This document shows, in pieces, positions 24,912 to 34,464 of a stretch of DNA of 64,000 nt (positions are counted from its first letter, which is position 1; each line of letters opens with the position of its first letter). The position numbers and the translations under genes were made by a program. The DNA is from Luteimonas padinae. Lineage in GTDB: Bacteria; Pseudomonadota; Gammaproteobacteria; Xanthomonadales; Xanthomonadaceae. The notes below the pieces were generated by a model, which saw only the letters and a program-made list of their open reading frames with translations, was not told where the DNA came from and searched no databases. The DNA lies in assembly GCF_014652935.1 (NCBI RefSeq), contig NZ_BMZT01000009.1, positions 113,901 through 177,900 on the forward strand, given 5' to 3'.

Positions 24912-25715
24912 ATGTCGTCCCTGCTCCGCCTGCTGCTCACGAAGTCCGATGCACCGGGCACCCGCAACGTCCAGCGCGACACCGTCGCGCTCGCGATGGA
25001 CGATGGCACCGAAGTCGAGGTGGTGCGCGTGCGCGATCCGCGTGCGCGCCGCCTGCGGCTGTCGGTGGACGAGCGCGGCGCGCGCCTGACGCTGCCGCCG
25101 CGCGCGAGCGCAGTGTCGGGCACGCGCTTCCTCGAACAGCATCGCGACTGGCTGGCCGCGCAGCTGCGCGCGCACGCCATCGACGACCTGGTCGCGCCGC
25201 TCGAGCGCGGCGTGACGCCCGCGCTGCCGCTGCGCGGGACGATGCTGCCGCTGCGCTGGGAGCCGGGCCGCTATGCCTGCGTGGCGCACGAAGGCGATGG
25301 CCTGGTGTTCCGCCACACGGGCCGCGGCGGCGACGCCGCGCTCCGCCGCGCACTGCGCGACTTCTACGAGGGCGAGGCGCGCGCCGACATCGGCGGCTGG
25401 CTGCCGCGCTACCTGCCCGCGCTGCCGCGCGCGCCGGCGCGCATCCGGCTGAAGGCGATGTCGTCGCAGTGGGGCTCGCTGGCGCCCGACGGCACCCTCG
25501 CGCTCGACCTGTCGCTGGTGCTGGGCCGGCCCTCGGCCTTCGAGTACGTGCTGGTGCACGAGCTCTGCCACCTGGTCCACGCCGACCATTCACCCGCGTT
25601 CTGGGCCGAGGTCGAGGCCCGCTTCCCCGAGTGGCGGGCCGAGCGCGACTGGTTCCGGATCCACGGCCGCCGGATCAAGGCGATGCTCAGGCTGCTGTCC
25701 GGTCCCTCGGCCTGA
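24912..25715 (+). CDS. YgjP-like M48-type metal-dependent hydrolase (DUF45)
   Basis: 267 aa. The C-terminal half carries the zinc-protease-like motif HELCH (VLVHELCHLVHADHSPAFW), with a third ligand region after it, and the family segment IRLKAMSSQWGSLAPDGTLA. Preceding residues form the beta-rich N-terminal part (RDPRARRLRLSVDERGARL). The family is annotated as M48/YgjP or UTP-pyrophosphatase-like; physiological substrates are uncertain. Probably cytoplasmic, as no signal peptide is seen. Confidence 0.88.
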   Translation: MSSLLRLLLTKSDAPGTRNVQRDTVALAMDDGTEVEVVRVRDPRARRLRLSVDERGARLTLPPRASAVSGTRFLEQHRDWLAAQLRAHAIDDLVAPLERGVTPALPLRGTMLPLRWEPGRYACVAHEGDGLVFRHTGRGGDAALRRALRDFYEGEARADIGGWLPRYLPALPRAPARIRLKAMSSQWGSLAPDGTLALDLSLVLGRPSAFEYVLVHELCHLVHADHSPAFWAEVEARFPEWRAERDWFRIHGRRIKAMLRLLSGPSA

Positions 25716-25758
25716 GGGCGTTCTACCGGTCAGGCACACCGCCACCGGGCCCGACGCC

Positions 25759-26265
25759 ATGCGCCATCCCATGCCTCTGCTGCTGCTCGCCGCCCTTGGA
25801 GTGCTGGCCGCATCCGGCTGCCACCGCGCCGCGGACGCCGCCACCGAAGCCGCCATCGAGCGCGCCAGCGGCCAGCAGGTGGACATCGACCGCGATGGCG
25901 GCCGCATGCGCATCACCACCGGCGATGGCGAAGCCCTCATCACCGCCGGCGCCGGCGTGGCCCTGCCCGCGGACTTCCCGGACGATCTGTTCCTGCCGTC
26001 CAGCTACGGCGTCACCAGCGTGATGGACGTCGGCGATGCGCGCCTGGTGAGCCTGGAGTCCGACGGCGCGGTGGCGTCGATGTTCGAGGACGCGCGCGCG
26101 GCGATGGCCGGCAAGGGGTGGTCGCAGATGCTGGCGATGCAGCAGGCCGACAGCGCGATGCTCGGGTTCAGCCAGGGCGGGCGCGAAGCGACCTACACCT
26201 TCACCCGGCACGCGGACGGCCCCGTGCTGCTCGGCATCCAGCTGCGTGGCGATCCGCGCCAGTAG
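25759..26265 (+). CDS. Predicted lipoprotein of unknown function
   Basis: 168 aa. The signal peptide ends in a lipobox AASGC at about residues 17-21. The mature domain is beta-rich with a regular pattern (DIDRDGGRMRITTGDGEALI, ATYTFTRHADGPVLLGI). No family recognised. It follows the YgjP-like gene by 43 bp and converges on the hydrolase gene, whose stop is 21 bp beyond its own. Confidence 0.7.
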   Translation: MRHPMPLLLLAALGVLAASGCHRAADAATEAAIERASGQQVDIDRDGGRMRITTGDGEALITAGAGVALPADFPDDLFLPSSYGVTSVMDVGDARLVSLESDGAVASMFEDARAAMAGKGWSQMLAMQQADSAMLGFSQGGREATYTFTRHADGPVLLGIQLRGDPRQ

Positions 26266-26286
26266 GACACGCGATACCGGCCGCGC

Positions 26287-27138
26287 TCAGCCGCGCAGGA
26301 ATCCCGCGATCACGGCGGCAACCTCGCCGGGCTGCTCCATGTGCAGGTGGTGGCCGCCCGCCAGCACCACCAGGTCTCCCGCCGGCAGCAGCGCGGCGCG
26401 TGCACGGCGCACCGGATCGGGCAGGTAGGGCTGCGCGGGATCGGCGAACACGATCTTCGCCGGGCAGGTGATCCCCGCCACCAGGTCCTCGATCTGCGCC
26501 TCGGTCATGCGCACCATGGTCGGCAGGGTCAGGCGCGGGTCGCTGCTCCAGCGCCAGCCGCCCTCCACCGCGTCGGTGCCGCGCTCGACCAGCAGCCGCG
26601 CGACGTCCGCGGCCAGGCCGTTGGCCTGCATGCGCGCGCGCACCGCGAGCTCGAGGTCGGGGAACACGCGCAGGCGCTTGCCGGGCAGCGCGCGGGTGGC
26701 GGCGACCGCCTCGCGCAGGCGCTCGACGGTGCGACCGGGCACCTCCGCCAGCGCGCCGAGCGCCTCGATCGCCACCAGCCGCTCCACGCGCTCAGGACAG
26801 GCCGCGGTGACCAGGCTGGCGATGCCCGCGCCCATCGAATGGCCGAGCAGGGTGAAGCGCTCCCAGCCCAGGGCGTCGGCGATGTCCAGCACGGTGTGCA
26901 CGGCGCCCGCGAAGGAATAGTCCATGCCGCGCGGCAGGTGGTCGCTGCGGCCGTGGCCGGGCAGGTCCGGCACCACAAGGTCGAGGCCCGGCAGGTGCGG
27001 CGCCAGCGGCACGAAGCTGGCGGCGTTGTCGAGCCAGCCGTGCAGCGCCAGCACCCGGGGCGCACCCTCGGTGCCGGCGCGCAGGCCGCGCACCGTGCCG
27101 CCCGGCAGCGCGAGTTCGAAGCCGCGCGTCAGCGCCAC
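26287..27138 (-). CDS. Alpha/beta-fold hydrolase
   Basis: 283 aa from GTG 27138, which overlaps the last 10 nt of hemH. The fold motifs are LALHGWLDNAASF (oxyanion loop), the nucleophile elbow GHSMGAG, and a C-terminal catalytic His in LAGGHHLHMEQP. It resembles esterases of the MhpC/serine-hydrolase-like (SERHL) type; the substrate is not predictable. The GTG start was chosen because upstream codons belong to hemH and the overlap suggests translational coupling. Confidence 0.87.
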   Translation of the reverse strand: MALTRGFELALPGGTVRGLRAGTEGAPRVLALHGWLDNAASFVPLAPHLPGLDLVVPDLPGHGRSDHLPRGMDYSFAGAVHTVLDIADALGWERFTLLGHSMGAGIASLVTAACPERVERLVAIEALGALAEVPGRTVERLREAVAATRALPGKRLRVFPDLELAVRARMQANGLAADVARLLVERGTDAVEGGWRWSSDPRLTLPTMVRMTEAQIEDLVAGITCPAKIVFADPAQPYLPDPVRRARAALLPAGDLVVLAGGHHLHMEQPGEVAAVIAGFLRG

Positions 27139-28094
27139 GCGTCGAACCCGCGCTGCGCCAGCCCGGCGAGCGCGCGCGCATGTGCCGGATCGTCGTTGAG
27201 GCAGGGGATGTACGACAGCGTTTCGCCGCCGGCCTCGCGGAAGAAGGTGGCGTTCTGCATCGCGATTTCCTCCAGCGTCTCCAGGCAGTCGGCCGAGAAG
27301 CCGGGGCAGACCACGTCGATGCGCTTGACGCCCTCGCCCGGCAGCGCGCGCACGGTGGCATCGGTGGCCGGCGACAGCCACTTGCCGCCGCCGAAGCGCG
27401 ACTGGAAGGTCAGCTGCCAGTCGCCCTCGCCCAGGCCCAGTTCGGCGGTGATCGCGCGCGCGCTGGCATGGCACTGGCGTTCGTAGGGATCGCCCTGGTC
27501 GACCACGCGCTGCGGGATGCCGTGGAAGGAGAACAGCAGCCGGTCGCCGCGGCCCTGCGCCTGCCAGTGGCGGCGGATGGAGTCGGCGACCGCACGCACC
27601 CAGTCCGGATCGACGTGGTAGTCCTCGACCATCCGCGCGGCCGGCAGCTCGCGCGCGATGACGTCGGCCACCGAGGCGGTGGTGGTGGTCGAGTACTGCG
27701 GATAGAGCGGCAGCACCAGCACGCGGGCGCCCTCCGCGCGCAGCTCGCGCAGGCGGCGGGTGAGCGCGGGCTCGCCGTAGCGCATCGCGTGCTCCACGTG
27801 CACGCCGGGCAGCAGCGGCCGCACCGCGTCGGCCAGCCGGCGCGTGTGCACCTCCAGCGGCGAGCCGCCGTCCATCCAGATCGCGGCGTAGTTGTGCGCG
27901 ACCCGGCGCGAGCGCAGCGGCAGCACCACCAGGCGCAGCAGCGGCAGCCAGAACAGCCGCGGCAGCTGCACCACGCGCGGGTCGGCGAGGAACTCGCCGA
28001 GGTAGCGCGACACCGCTTCCGGCGTCGGCGCCGAGGGCGTGCCGAGATTGACCAGCAGCAGGACGTCGCGTGGCGTGGGCGTGGTGTCGGTCAT
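27129..28094 (-). CDS. hemH: Ferrochelatase HemH
   Basis: 321 aa from ATG 28094 (MTDTTPTPRDVLLLVNLGTP). Ferrochelatase inserts Fe2+ into protoporphyrin IX, the last step of heme synthesis, on the inner face of the membrane. Signatures include LLVNLGTPSAPTPEAV, the catalytic His in LLFSFHGIPQR, the segment LTFQSRFGGGKWL and the Glu-rich CPGFSADCLETLEEI. Normal length. It is followed by an overlapping hydrolase gene. Confidence 0.95.
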   Translation of the reverse strand: MTDTTPTPRDVLLLVNLGTPSAPTPEAVSRYLGEFLADPRVVQLPRLFWLPLLRLVVLPLRSRRVAHNYAAIWMDGGSPLEVHTRRLADAVRPLLPGVHVEHAMRYGEPALTRRLRELRAEGARVLVLPLYPQYSTTTTASVADVIARELPAARMVEDYHVDPDWVRAVADSIRRHWQAQGRGDRLLFSFHGIPQRVVDQGDPYERQCHASARAITAELGLGEGDWQLTFQSRFGGGKWLSPATDATVRALPGEGVKRIDVVCPGFSADCLETLEEIAMQNATFFREAGGETLSYIPCLNDDPAHARALAGLAQRGFDAWR

Positions 28095-28301
28095 TGGACA
28101 GGGCTGGCGTTGGCGAGCGGAGTTGGCGAGCGAAGCACGCAAGTGTACGGACGCCGCCGCCACCGCGCCCGCCGGCCGGGGGAACGCAGAGGCTCATCGC
28201 CGATTCATCGCGCCGCGCCTAGCCTCGGGGCGGCGCAGCGCGGTCGACAGCGCGCGCCGCGCCGCGCATCCTCCCAAGCAACCATCCGTCCGGAGTCCCC
28301 G

Positions 28302-29228
28302 ATGACCGCCAAGCGCCACCTGCTCCGCCTGCCCGTCCTCGCCACCGCGCTGTGCATCGCGCTGGCCGCCGCGCCCGCCGTCGCCGGCCCCGACGAGGAC
28401 GCGCGCGCGCTCAACGCGGTGCGCGTGCTCAACGACATCCAGGCGATCCCGGAGTCCGCGATCCCCGAGAAGCTGTTCGACGAGGGCCGCGCGATCGTGG
28501 TCGTGCCCGACACCATCAAGGCCGGCCTGGTGATCGGCGGCCGCCGCGGCCACGGCCTGATGTCGGTGAAGAACCCCGACGGCACCTGGTCCAACCCCAG
28601 CTTCGTCAAGCTCACCGGCGGCAGCATCGGCTTCCAGGCCGGCGTGCAGTCGTCCGACGTGGTGCTGGTGTTCCGCAGCGACCGCGGGCTGGAGTCGATC
28701 GTCAACGGCAAGTTCACCCTTGGTGCCGACGCCGCGGTCGCGGCGGGCCCGGTCGGCCGCAACGCCTCCACCGCCACCGACGGCGAGCTCAAGGCCGAGA
28801 TCTGGTCGTGGTCGCGCGCGCGCGGCCTGTTCGCGGGCATCGCGCTCGACGGCGCGGTGCTGTCGATCGACGACGCGGCCAACGAGGCCGTCTACGGCCG
28901 CGACACCACGCCGAGGATGATCTTCGAAGGCCGCGCCGGCGGCCAGCCGTCGGCGGCGGTGGTCGAGTTCCGCGACGGCCTGGAGGAAGCCACCGCCTTG
29001 GCCCGCGCCAACCGCGGCACCGAGGGCGGCGCTGCGCGCACCCATGCCACGGCCGTCGCGGCGCCGGCGGCTCCCCAGTCGCCGATGGTCGAAACCGCGC
29101 CGATCGGGGCAAGCACCGCACCCGCGCAGGCGCCCAGCGCCTTCGAGCCGGTCGATGCCTCGCCGGTCACCTCCGAGCCGCTGCCGGCCGACGACCTGCC
29201 GGCGCCGCTGCCGGATCCGATCGACTGA
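28302..29228 (+). CDS. SYLF-domain (Ysc84-like lipid-binding) exported protein
   Basis: 308 aa from ATG 28302. A signal peptide (to about residue 30, [13 protein letters not shown]) precedes a SYLF domain (residues about 40-230) with typical segments [58 protein letters not shown] and [20 protein letters not shown]. In bacteria the family is periplasmic and thought to bind lipids. The C-terminal ~70 residues are a Pro/Ala-rich tail of low complexity. Confidence 0.88.
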   Translation: MTAKRHLLRLPVLATALCIALAAAPAVAGPDEDARALNAVRVLNDIQAIPESAIPEKLFDEGRAIVVVPDTIKAGLVIGGRRGHGLMSVKNPDGTWSNPSFVKLTGGSIGFQAGVQSSDVVLVFRSDRGLESIVNGKFTLGADAAVAAGPVGRNASTATDGELKAEIWSWSRARGLFAGIALDGAVLSIDDAANEAVYGRDTTPRMIFEGRAGGQPSAAVVEFRDGLEEATALARANRGTEGGAARTHATAVAAPAAPQSPMVETAPIGASTAPAQAPSAFEPVDASPVTSEPLPADDLPAPLPDPID

Positions 29229-29242
29229 GCGATCCCGCCGTC

Positions 29243-29263
29243 GCCCGCGGCCGCACCGCGGGC
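29243..29263 (+). terminator. Hairpin after the SYLF gene (terminator candidate)
   Basis: An 8-bp perfect stem, GCCCGCGG with CCGCGGGC, and a 5-nt loop, located 14 bp after the SYLF stop and before the tatA promoter region. No U-tract follows. Confidence 0.4.
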
Positions 29264-29270
29264 AACTTGG

Positions 29271-29276
29271 TATCCT
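29271..29276 (+). promoter_or_regulatory. -10-like hexamer upstream of tatABC
   Basis: TATCCT, 31 nt before the tatA ATG, within GGTATCCTGAG. Candidate -10 element for the tat operon; no strong -35. Confidence 0.3.
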
Positions 29277-29307
29277 GAGCCCCCGAACACATCCAGGACT
29301 CGCGGCA

Positions 29308-29532
29308 ATGGGCAGCTTCAGCATCTGGCATTGGATCATCGTCCTGGTGGTCGTGCTGCTGATCTTCGGCACCAAGCGCCTGCGCGGCGCCGGCCGCGAC
29401 CTCGGCGAGGCGGTCAAGGGCTTCAAGAAGGGCATGGCCGACGAGGACGACAGGCCGGCCGGCCAGCTCGGCGACCAGACCCGCGAGGGCGAGCGCAAGG
29501 CCGAGCGCGACAGCGACTCCGTCCAGCGCTGA
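29308..29532 (+). CDS. tatA: Twin-arginine translocase subunit TatA
   Basis: 74 aa from ATG 29308. One N-terminal transmembrane helix ([16 protein letters not shown]) is followed by the amphipathic helix with the TatA signature [20 protein letters not shown] and a charged tail. TatA oligomers form the passage for folded Tat substrates across the inner membrane. First gene of tatABC. Confidence 0.95.
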   Translation: MGSFSIWHWIIVLVVVLLIFGTKRLRGAGRDLGEAVKGFKKGMADEDDRPAGQLGDQTREGERKAERDSDSVQR

Positions 29533-29553
29533 TCCCCGGCGCGGCGTCCGGGC

Positions 29554-30036
29554 ATGTTCGACCTCGGTTTCGGCGAGCTGCTGCTGATCGCGCTGGTGGC
29601 GCTGGTGGTCCTGGGTCCCGAGCGGCTGCCCAAGGCCGCGCGCTTCGCCGGCCTGTGGGTGCGGCGCGCGCGCGCGCAGTGGTACTCGGTGCGCTCCGAG
29701 CTCGAACGCGAGCTGGCCGCCGAGGAGCTCAAGCGCAACCTCGACTCGGTGCGTACCGCCGCCACGGACTTCGAGAAGCAGGCGCGCGGCGCGGTCGATG
29801 AACTCGACGCCAGCGTGCGCAAGGCCGAAGCGGACACCCGAAGCGGGCTGAAGGCACTGCGCAACGATCTCGAGGGCCGCGTCGAACCCGGCGCCAGCGG
29901 CGCCACGCCGGCCGATGCAGACACCGCCACCGATGCGCCGGATCCGGCCACCTCGCCGCCGGCGATCCCGGCCGCTCCATCCGATGCCAACGCCCCGCCC
30001 GCGGGCCCACCCGGAGGCGACGATGGCCGGCGCTGA
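29554..30036 (+). CDS. tatB: Twin-arginine translocase subunit TatB
   Basis: 160 aa. The N-terminal helix MFDLGFGELLLIALVALVVL followed by GPERLPKAAR is the TatB signature. A long amphipathic/charged helix follows, and then a Pro/Ala-rich tail. TatB and TatC form the receptor for twin-arginine signal peptides. Its end overlaps the tatC start by 14 nt, implying coupling. Confidence 0.95.
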   Translation: MFDLGFGELLLIALVALVVLGPERLPKAARFAGLWVRRARAQWYSVRSELERELAAEELKRNLDSVRTAATDFEKQARGAVDELDASVRKAEADTRSGLKALRNDLEGRVEPGASGATPADADTATDAPDPATSPPAIPAAPSDANAPPAGPPGGDDGRR

Positions 30037-30772
30037 CGGCGAAGGCCACCTCTTCGACCACCTGCTCGAGCTGCGCTCGCGGATCCTGCGCGGGATCGTC
30101 GGCCTGGGCGTGGTGCTGGCCGCGCTGCTGCCGTTCGCCAACAAGCTGTACGCGCGGCTGTCGCAGCCGCTGGTCGACAAGCTGCCCGAGGGTGCGCACC
30201 TGATCGCGGTCGAGGTCGCCTCGCCGTTCTTCGCGCCGCTCAAGCTGGCGTTCTTCGCCGCGCTGGTGCTGAGCATGCCCTGGCTGCTCTACCAGGCCTG
30301 GGCCTTCGTCGCGCCTGGCCTGTACAAGCGCGAGAAGAACCTGGCCCTGCCGCTGCTGGCCAGTTCGCTGCTGCTGTTCTACGCCGGCTGCGCCTTCGCC
30401 TTCTTCGTGGTGCTGCCGTCGGTGTTCGGCTTCCTCACCATGGTCACGCCCGAAGGCGTGGCGATGATGACCGACATCAACGCCTACCTCGACTTCGTGC
30501 TGGTGATCTTCCTCGCCTTCGGACTGAGCTTCGAGCTGCCTGTGGCGCTGGTGATCCTGGTGCTGATGGGCTGGGTGACGCCGGCGCAGCTGAGGGAGGC
30601 GCGCGGCTACGCGATCGTGGGCATCTTCATCCTCGCCGCGATCATCACCCCGCCGGACGTGGTCTCGCAGCTGATGCTGGCGATCCCGATGTGCCTGCTG
30701 TACGAGGCCGGGATCGTGGCCTCGCGCATGCTCGCGCCGCGGACGGCGGGCAGCGACGCCGGCACCGGCTGA
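30023..30772 (+). CDS. tatC: Twin-arginine translocase subunit TatC
   Basis: 249 aa from ATG 30023 (MAGADGEGHLFDHLLELRSR). Six transmembrane helices; the N-terminal LLELRSRILRGI, VEVASPFFAPLKLAFFAALV, and FELPVALVILVLMGWVTPAQ are family features. It overlaps tatB upstream, and its TGA stop overlaps the ATG of the RDD gene by 1 nt (TGATG). Confidence 0.95.
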   Translation: MAGADGEGHLFDHLLELRSRILRGIVGLGVVLAALLPFANKLYARLSQPLVDKLPEGAHLIAVEVASPFFAPLKLAFFAALVLSMPWLLYQAWAFVAPGLYKREKNLALPLLASSLLLFYAGCAFAFFVVLPSVFGFLTMVTPEGVAMMTDINAYLDFVLVIFLAFGLSFELPVALVILVLMGWVTPAQLREARGYAIVGIFILAAIITPPDVVSQLMLAIPMCLLYEAGIVASRMLAPRTAGSDAGTG

Positions 30773-31488
30773 TGCGCCCCGCCGGCTTCTGGCGACGCTG
30801 CGCGGCCTGGTCGCTCGATGCGCTGCCGGTCGGCCTGGCGGCGCTGGCACTCGCACTGCCGTTCCGGTCGCCGCGCACCGGCGCGGACGCGCTGGCCGCG
30901 GCCTGGGCCCAGCTGGTCGACGCGCTCGCACACCGGGTGGCGGACGCGGTCACCGGCGCGCACGGTGAATCCGGCGCGGGCGCGCTGTATGTCCTGTTCC
31001 GCGGCGCCCTGCGCGATCCGGTGCTGCTCACGGCGGCGGAAGGCGTGCAGGCAGCGCTGGTGGCGCTCGCGATCCCGCCGCTGCCGGGCTTCGTCACCCT
31101 GTTCCTGGCCTGGTGCGTGGGCTTCGAGCGCTCGCCGCTGCGCGCGACCCCGGGCAAGCGCGCGCTCGGCCTGCGCGTGGCCGCGGCGGACGGGCGCGTG
31201 CCCGGTACCGGGCGGCTGCTGCTGCGCTTCTTCGCCGGCAGCCTGTCGTGGCTGAGCCTCAACATCGGCCACCTGCTCGCGGCCATCCCGCCCGCGCATG
31301 CCGCACTGCATGACCGCATCAGCGCGACGCGCGTGGTGATGGCTCCGGACACCCCGGACGCGCTGCCGCCGTGGGCGCGGGCCTGGCTGTGGATCCTGGC
31401 CGCCGCGCTGCTGCTGGCCACCGCCTGGGCAGCGGCCGCGATGGGCGCCTCGTTGCAGGCCGCGCTGGACCGCGCGCTCTGGGGCTGA
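30772..31488 (+). CDS. RDD-family membrane protein
   Basis: 238 aa. It begins with the RDD-type segment GFWRRCAAWSLDALPV, where the family has an R-x-x-A-x-x-x-D pattern, and has several transmembrane helices. The second RDD-like block, LRATPGKRALGLRVAAADGR, and the closing HDRISATRVV are characteristic. The function of RDD proteins is generally unclear; some act in ion or solute transport. It is translationally coupled to tatC by stop-start overlap. Confidence 0.85.
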   Translation: MRPAGFWRRCAAWSLDALPVGLAALALALPFRSPRTGADALAAAWAQLVDALAHRVADAVTGAHGESGAGALYVLFRGALRDPVLLTAAEGVQAALVALAIPPLPGFVTLFLAWCVGFERSPLRATPGKRALGLRVAAADGRVPGTGRLLLRFFAGSLSWLSLNIGHLLAAIPPAHAALHDRISATRVVMAPDTPDALPPWARAWLWILAAALLLATAWAAAAMGASLQAALDRALWG

Positions 31489-31501
31489 GCGCCGTCCGGC
31501 G

Positions 31502-32413
31502 TCAGGCGGCGACGTGGCTGCCGTCGTCGCGGCCGGCGCCGGCACCGTCGCCGCAGATGTCGCGCCACATGGCGTACATCACGCCGAAGCTCACCACGAC
31601 CATCACCAGCACCACCAGCAGGTAGACCGGGATGCCGATGACCATCGCGGCCACCATCGCGGCGCCGCTGCCGCCGGCGAGGCCGCCGAACAGCACCGCC
31701 AGCAGGCCGATCACCAGGCCGAACACCAGCATCGCCACCAGGCCCAGCAGCATCAGCACCACCAGCGGCAGCACGTTGCGCACGGCACCGGCGGCCCCGT
31801 CGGCCAGCGCACCGCCGACGCCGCGGTTGCGCAGCGCCACCTGGCCCAGCGCGATCGCCTGCGCCGCATAGGTCAGCACGCCGACCACCATCACCACCGC
31901 CAGCAGGCGGCCGAAGCCGGGCGGCATCTCCGCGACCTGTTCGGGCGTGACCGCGCTCGCCGAAGCCATGTTTTCGAGGTACCAGCGGCCGGCGTCGGGC
32001 GCGACCAGCATCACGCCGCCGGCGATCAGCAGGTACTGCAGCAGCGCCAGCGCCACCAGGATCACCATCGCCTGCACCCAGGCGCCGCGATCGGCGAAGC
32101 CCGAGAAGACCTGCGTCGCGGTAGCGGGGCGCCCGTCCTCGACGGCATCGATCAGGCGCAGGTAGCCGACCATCAGCGCGGCCATCAGTGCCAGCAGTGG
32201 CAGGGTGACCAGCACGCTGCCGGCCATCTGCGCGCCGCCGCCCGCCGGCATCACCAGGGCGAGCAGCACGCTCAGCGCCATCGCCGCGGCGAACACCACC
32301 GCCAGCAGCAGCGCAGCGCCGCCGAAGATCGCCTTCGGATTGCTGCCGCCAAGGTTCACCGCGGCCATCAGCCAGCGCCAGCCCGCGGCCGGGCCCATCG
32401 TGCGTGTCGTCAT
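31502..32413 (-). CDS. BPSS1780-like polytopic membrane protein
   Basis: 303 aa with about six to seven hydrophobic segments and few charged residues. The N-terminal region (GWRWLMAAVNLGGSNPKAIF) followed by alternating helices, a central LQYLLIAGGVMLVAP helix, and VALRNRGVGGALADGAAGAV resemble the BPSS1780/DUF4013-like family of predicted membrane proteins with no assigned function. Convergent with the RDD gene (13-bp gap). Confidence 0.7.
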   Translation of the reverse strand: MTTRTMGPAAGWRWLMAAVNLGGSNPKAIFGGAALLLAVVFAAAMALSVLLALVMPAGGGAQMAGSVLVTLPLLALMAALMVGYLRLIDAVEDGRPATATQVFSGFADRGAWVQAMVILVALALLQYLLIAGGVMLVAPDAGRWYLENMASASAVTPEQVAEMPPGFGRLLAVVMVVGVLTYAAQAIALGQVALRNRGVGGALADGAAGAVRNVLPLVVLMLLGLVAMLVFGLVIGLLAVLFGGLAGGSGAAMVAAMVIGIPVYLLVVLVMVVVSFGVMYAMWRDICGDGAGAGRDDGSHVAA

Positions 32414-32477
32414 CCCGTTCCCCGGTTGCGGTGTCTGTCAGCGTGGCGGCGCCACGCCGTCCATCGTACCTGATGGC

Positions 32478-33206
32478 TCAGGCATGGCGGCGCGCGCGAC
32501 GCACGAACCGGCGCAGCACGCGGCGCGCGTCCGGCGCCGCGCGCACCGCGGCATGCATCGCGGCCGCGTCGCGGCCTTCGGCGGCCAGCGCCTCGCGGCG
32601 TGCGGCGATGTAACCGCGCATGTGCATGGCGCTGAATTCGGGGTGGAACTGCACGCCCCAGGCATCGTTGCCCCAGCGGAAGGCGTGGGCGTCGTCGAGG
32701 TCGGAAACCGCGAGCACGGTGGCGCCCGGCGGCGGCGCGAGCACGCTCTGCAGGTGGGTGGACTGCGCCGCGAAGCGCGCGGGCAGGCCGGCGAACAGCG
32801 GGTCGTCGCCGGCGTGCGGATGCAGGTCGATGTCGACCGTGCCCATCTCGCGCCCGCGCGGGTTGTCGCCGACCTCGCCACCGAGCGCGTGCGCCAGCAG
32901 CTGGTGGCCGTAGCAGATGCCGAACACGTGGGCACCGTCGTGGGTGGCGTCGCGCAGCCAGTCGGCGGTGCGCTCGCTCCAGGGCTCGCGGTCGCTGACC
33001 ATCGCGCCGGAGCCGGTGACCAGCACGCCGGCGTAGTCGCGGTGCGACGGCGGGACCTCGCCCGACTGCACGTCCACCGCCTCCAGCTCGTCGCGCGCCA
33101 GCCCGGCGGCGGTGCGGATCCAGTGCGGAAACACGCCGTGGCGGCGCATCGAAGGCACCGGGCGGCCGGTCTCGAGGACCAGGAAGGGGCGTCTGTGTCG
33201 GGTCAT
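32478..33206 (-). CDS. Class I glutamine amidotransferase (GMP synthase-like)
   Basis: 242 aa from ATG 33206 ([14 protein letters not shown]). Stand-alone GATase1 fold: the nucleophilic Cys in [16 protein letters not shown], an upstream [12 protein letters not shown] oxyanion-type loop, and His/Glu in [11 protein letters not shown] complete the catalytic triad. Such proteins can act as gamma-glutamyl hydrolases (PuuD-like) or unknown amidotransferases. No synthase domain is fused. It diverges from glyQ. Confidence 0.87.
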   Translation of the reverse strand: MTRHRRPFLVLETGRPVPSMRRHGVFPHWIRTAAGLARDELEAVDVQSGEVPPSHRDYAGVLVTGSGAMVSDREPWSERTADWLRDATHDGAHVFGICYGHQLLAHALGGEVGDNPRGREMGTVDIDLHPHAGDDPLFAGLPARFAAQSTHLQSVLAPPPGATVLAVSDLDDAHAFRWGNDAWGVQFHPEFSAMHMRGYIAARREALAAEGRDAAAMHAAVRAAPDARRVLRRFVRRARRHA

Positions 33207-33255
33207 GCTCGGCAACCGGGAAGGTGCGCGGCGCGGGCCGCGCAGGGTCGGCCGC

Positions 33256-33261
33256 TATACT
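33256..33261 (+). promoter_or_regulatory. -10 hexamer of the glyQ promoter
   Basis: TATACT, four of the consensus positions plus TA and final T, 42 nt upstream of the glyQ ATG. The leader would be about 36 nt. No strong -35. Confidence 0.45.
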
Positions 33262-33303
33262 AGCCCGCCCTCGGACCACGCCGCGCAGGCGACACGGACG
33301 CGC

Positions 33304-34212
<909 letters not shown>

Positions 34213-34224
34213 CAAGGACGACAG

Positions 34225-34464
34225 ATGCTCGACATCCTCACGCCCGCGTTCGTGTTCGCCTGGTCCGCACCCGTCGCCTTCGGTTTCTTCGCCGCGTACT
34301 GGGCGCAGCAGACCGGACGCAACCCGTGGCTGTGGCTGCTGTTCGGCGCCCTGCTGATGCCCGTGGCCGGCATCGTCCTGCTGATGCTCAACCGGGACCG
34401 CGCGCCCACCCCTGCAGGCCATGACGCCAGCGAACTGCTGGCGCTCAGGAAGGACCTTCCGTGA
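34225..34464 (+). CDS. Small membrane protein between glyQ and glyS
   Basis: 79 aa, not recognised. Two hydrophobic segments ([20 protein letters not shown] and [20 protein letters not shown]) separated by AQQTGRNPW, then a charged tail. It starts 12 bp after glyQ and its last 4 nt overlap the GTG start of glyS. The N-terminal/loop pattern resembles small membrane proteins in which a short loop with a Gly-Arg-Asn-Pro-Trp sequence recurs, but no function is known. Co-transcribed with the synthetase genes. Confidence 0.75.
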   Translation: MLDILTPAFVFAWSAPVAFGFFAAYWAQQTGRNPWLWLLFGALLMPVAGIVLLMLNRDRAPTPAGHDASELLALRKDLP

